NCBI GenBank assembly: GCA_003339415.1
Contig: PDHQ01000023.1
Span: 9,229-73,228 of the forward strand
Source: Ophiocordyceps camponoti-saundersi (nom. inval.)
Taxonomy: Eukaryota > Ascomycota > Sordariomycetes > Hypocreales > Ophiocordycipitaceae
DNA length: 64,000 nucleotides
Direction: 5' to 3'
Shown: positions 62,330-64,000 of the stretch, in pieces
Layout of the letters: the number at the start of each line of letters is the position of its first letter
Position numbering within the stretch: the stretch's first letter is position 1
Notes under the pieces: model-generated
Databases searched by the model: none
What the model saw: the letters and a program-made list of their open reading frames with translations, nothing else
Told to the model about the DNA's origin: nothing
Position numbers and translations under genes: made by a program

Positions 62330-62954
62330 ATGAAGTCCATGGCCGAGCGCACAATCCGCGTGCTCGTGACGCCGACTCCCATCACCTTCCTCGAGCGCCG
62401 CGCCGTCCTCCAAGTACTAGAGAGACACGGCGCCATCCAAATGTTTCGCATGACGCCGGTATCACACAACTTCATGCAACAGCCATTTCCGTCGTAAAAA
62501 AAAGGGGGGCAGTACGGATACTAACGATTTTTTTTAAAAAATGGAACAGAACTATCAATCAAACTACATCTCCGTGACCCGCGAACGCGAAACGGCCGAG
62601 AGGTTGGTCCGCGCCAGTCCAATCTCTTATCAGCTCCCGGCATCATCATCGTCATCATCTTCGGCATCAACAGCAGAAGTCACTGAATTCCATCTGGAAA
62701 TCTTCCCTCAAGCAGATTACAGACACGGGAAAGCGATGAGAACAGTAGCGGAACGTCACTCGTGGCCTCCCATGTGGCAAAAGGACCACTCGCTCATGGC
62801 CACGACGCTGCAGCAATCTCTCCCGCCTACGATTGCGGCCAGGGGCTTGGCTCATTGGTTCCTACCCTTTTACAAGGCGCCCACCGTCTACAAGGCCTGG
62901 CGCCTGTCTCTGAGGAAGTGGCTGCCGAGTCTGATGGCGGCCGAGAAGAGATGA
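62330..62954 (+). CDS. Conserved hypothetical protein with RRM-like N-terminus
   Basis: Exons 62330-62458 and 62550-62954 encode 177 residues. The 91-bp intron has a GTATCA donor, a textbook TACTAAC branch point ending at 62524, and an ACAG acceptor in phase 0. The first ATG (62330, MKSM) or the second (62339, MAERTIRVLV) may be used. The N-terminal part, TIRVLVTPTPITFLERRAVL and QVLERHGAIQMFRM, has the beta-alpha-beta look of an RNA-recognition fold. NYISVTRERETAERLVRASP then gives a further strand and helix. The C-terminal half holds a FHLEIFPQADY strand and a Trp-rich tail. It resembles uncharacterised ascomycete proteins with similar layout. Function is unknown; a mitochondrial or RNA-related role is only a guess. 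Confidence 0.7.
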
Positions 62955-63681
62955 TGCAGGATGGGGGGTTGTCGAGCGGGGCGGGAAGCAAATCAGCCAG
63001 TTGTTAATGCCCAGTAAAGCTGCACAACAACCTTTACCCCTGTTGTTTACATACATCACCTCTTTGACCCCCTTTCAATGTCATTTTTTTTTTATTACTC
63101 ATTTTTCTTCTGTTTTCAGCTGCTCCTGGATCTGCGCCTCCTGCCCTGCCCAGCCACCCCATATATGTATGTACGTATGTATGTGAACCAAAGCCGGTGA
63201 TGCATCATCACATTCGACCCAACAGTTCCAGCCATGAAGAGAGAGAGAGGGAGGGGGAAAAAAAAAACGCCATATGACGCAATGTCTTATAACAAGCTTT
63301 TTTTTTTTGTGTTTTCTTCTCCTTCACTTGCTCACACATCCGAGACAACGAAGATATGAGCGAGAGAAAGAGTGCGTGTGTAAGAGAGAGACAGAGAGTG
63401 AGAGAGAGAGAGAGGAAGAGAGAGAGAGGGGGAGGAAACGGAGAAAAGACTCTTCCTCCTCCTCCTCCTCCCTACCATCTTACCCAAGTCTATTCGTAGC
63501 ACCGTCAACTAAGCAACTAACAGGTGCAAAAAAAAAAAAAAGATATACGGCTCATGCAGGCGGAGACTGCCGGCGCGAAAAGCAGTTCGGCCCACACGCT
63601 CTACTCGGCTGTTTGCCATGGGTGTGCCCAGTTATGCCTGGTTATTTTATCTCTGCCATTATATCATTAATGTTAAAAGAC

Positions 63682-63715
<34 letters not shown>

Positions 63716-63835
63716 CAGCCCATGTCATGTTTGTTTGCCGCATATCCAAGTAATAATACCGTAGACGAATCTTATATCCTACACAAACATATCCCTACTT
63801 AGCTAGCTGCCTCCTCCTCCTCCTCCTCCTCCGCC

Positions 63836-63875
<40 letters not shown>

Positions 63876-63956
63876 TCTCTCTCTTCTCTTCCCCTCTTCT
63901 CTCTCCCGTCTCTCTCTCTCTCCCCTCTTCTTCTTCTTCTCCTGCAAACAATCATC
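62955..63956. other. Intergenic spacer with GA/CT microsatellites
   Basis: One kilobase between the 177-residue gene and the start of the last gene. It contains a TATGTATG tract at about 63,165, GA-rich DNA at 63,360-63,435, a (GA)n run at 63684-63714 and a long CT tract at 63820-63940 just before the next start codon. No coding exon is recognised. Confidence 0.6.
63684..63714. repeat. (GA)n microsatellite
   Basis: About fifteen GA dinucleotides without interruption. Confidence 0.9.
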
Positions 63957-64000
63957 ATGGGCTTCGGCACCTTCGTCCACCACATCGGCACCCTGCTACT
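63957..64000 (+). CDS. SUR7/PalI-family membrane protein (5' end only)
   Basis: The ATG at 63957 begins MGFGTFVHHIGTLLL and runs off the window. This start, with an F-x-HHIGT motif entering the first membrane segment, matches the usual beginning of fungal SUR7/PalI-type four-span plasma-membrane proteins linked to eisosomes and pH signalling. Only about fifteen residues are visible, so the call rests on the motif and on the CT-rich upstream DNA typical of fungal promoters. Confidence 0.55.
   Translation, partial: MGFGTFVHHIGTLL

Overview
The window looks like nuclear DNA of a filamentous ascomycete (Pezizomycotina, probably a Sordariomycete-type fungus). The genes have short introns (about 48-120 bp) with GTGAGT/GTACGC-type donors and CTRAY branch points. 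The recognisable proteins are Mrc1, Ino1, Fmt1, fungal Med1, a LIM-domain protein, a DUF3405 protein and a SUR7/PalI-like start. Spacers are long and full of CT/GA, GT and TATG/CATA microsatellites. Species cannot be fixed from the sequence alone.

Layout. Positions 447-6291 hold two minus-strand housekeeping genes: MRC1 (replication checkpoint mediator, two exons, three MCB boxes in its promoter) and INO1 (inositol-3-phosphate synthase, two exons). A 3.2 kb divergent spacer leads to a plus-strand LIM-domain gene (9483-11591, three exons). A 4 kb spacer follows, holding long poly-C runs and a 10-N assembly gap (14574-14583). Next come a DUF3405 type II membrane protein (15550-18093), an acidic hypothetical protein (about 19118-20136) and mitochondrial methionyl-tRNA formyltransferase FMT1 (20350-21761, four exons). 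Positions 21762-29617 appear gene-free and carry many TATG/CATA dyads.

The outstanding object is one gene covering 29618-59198. It encodes a predicted secreted, GPI-anchored protein of about 9,760 residues. It has a signal peptide, a GH16 beta-glucanase domain with an intact E-x-D-x-x-E catalytic motif, roughly 8,700 residues of Ser/Thr/Pro/Lys/Asp-rich repeats apparently without cysteine, a C-terminal block of about eleven short beta-type repeats with three C-x6-C pairs, and a hydrophobic GPI-type tail. One 53-nt discontinuity at 32629-32681 is either an intron or a one-base deletion.

After it lie MED1 (minus, 59736-61790), a divergent 177-residue conserved hypothetical gene (62330-62954) and the first 44 bases of a SUR7/PalI-like gene running off the end at 64000. 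The genes do not form a pathway cluster. The giant cell-surface gene sits among ordinary conserved genes, and no transposon, CRISPR array or tRNA was found.
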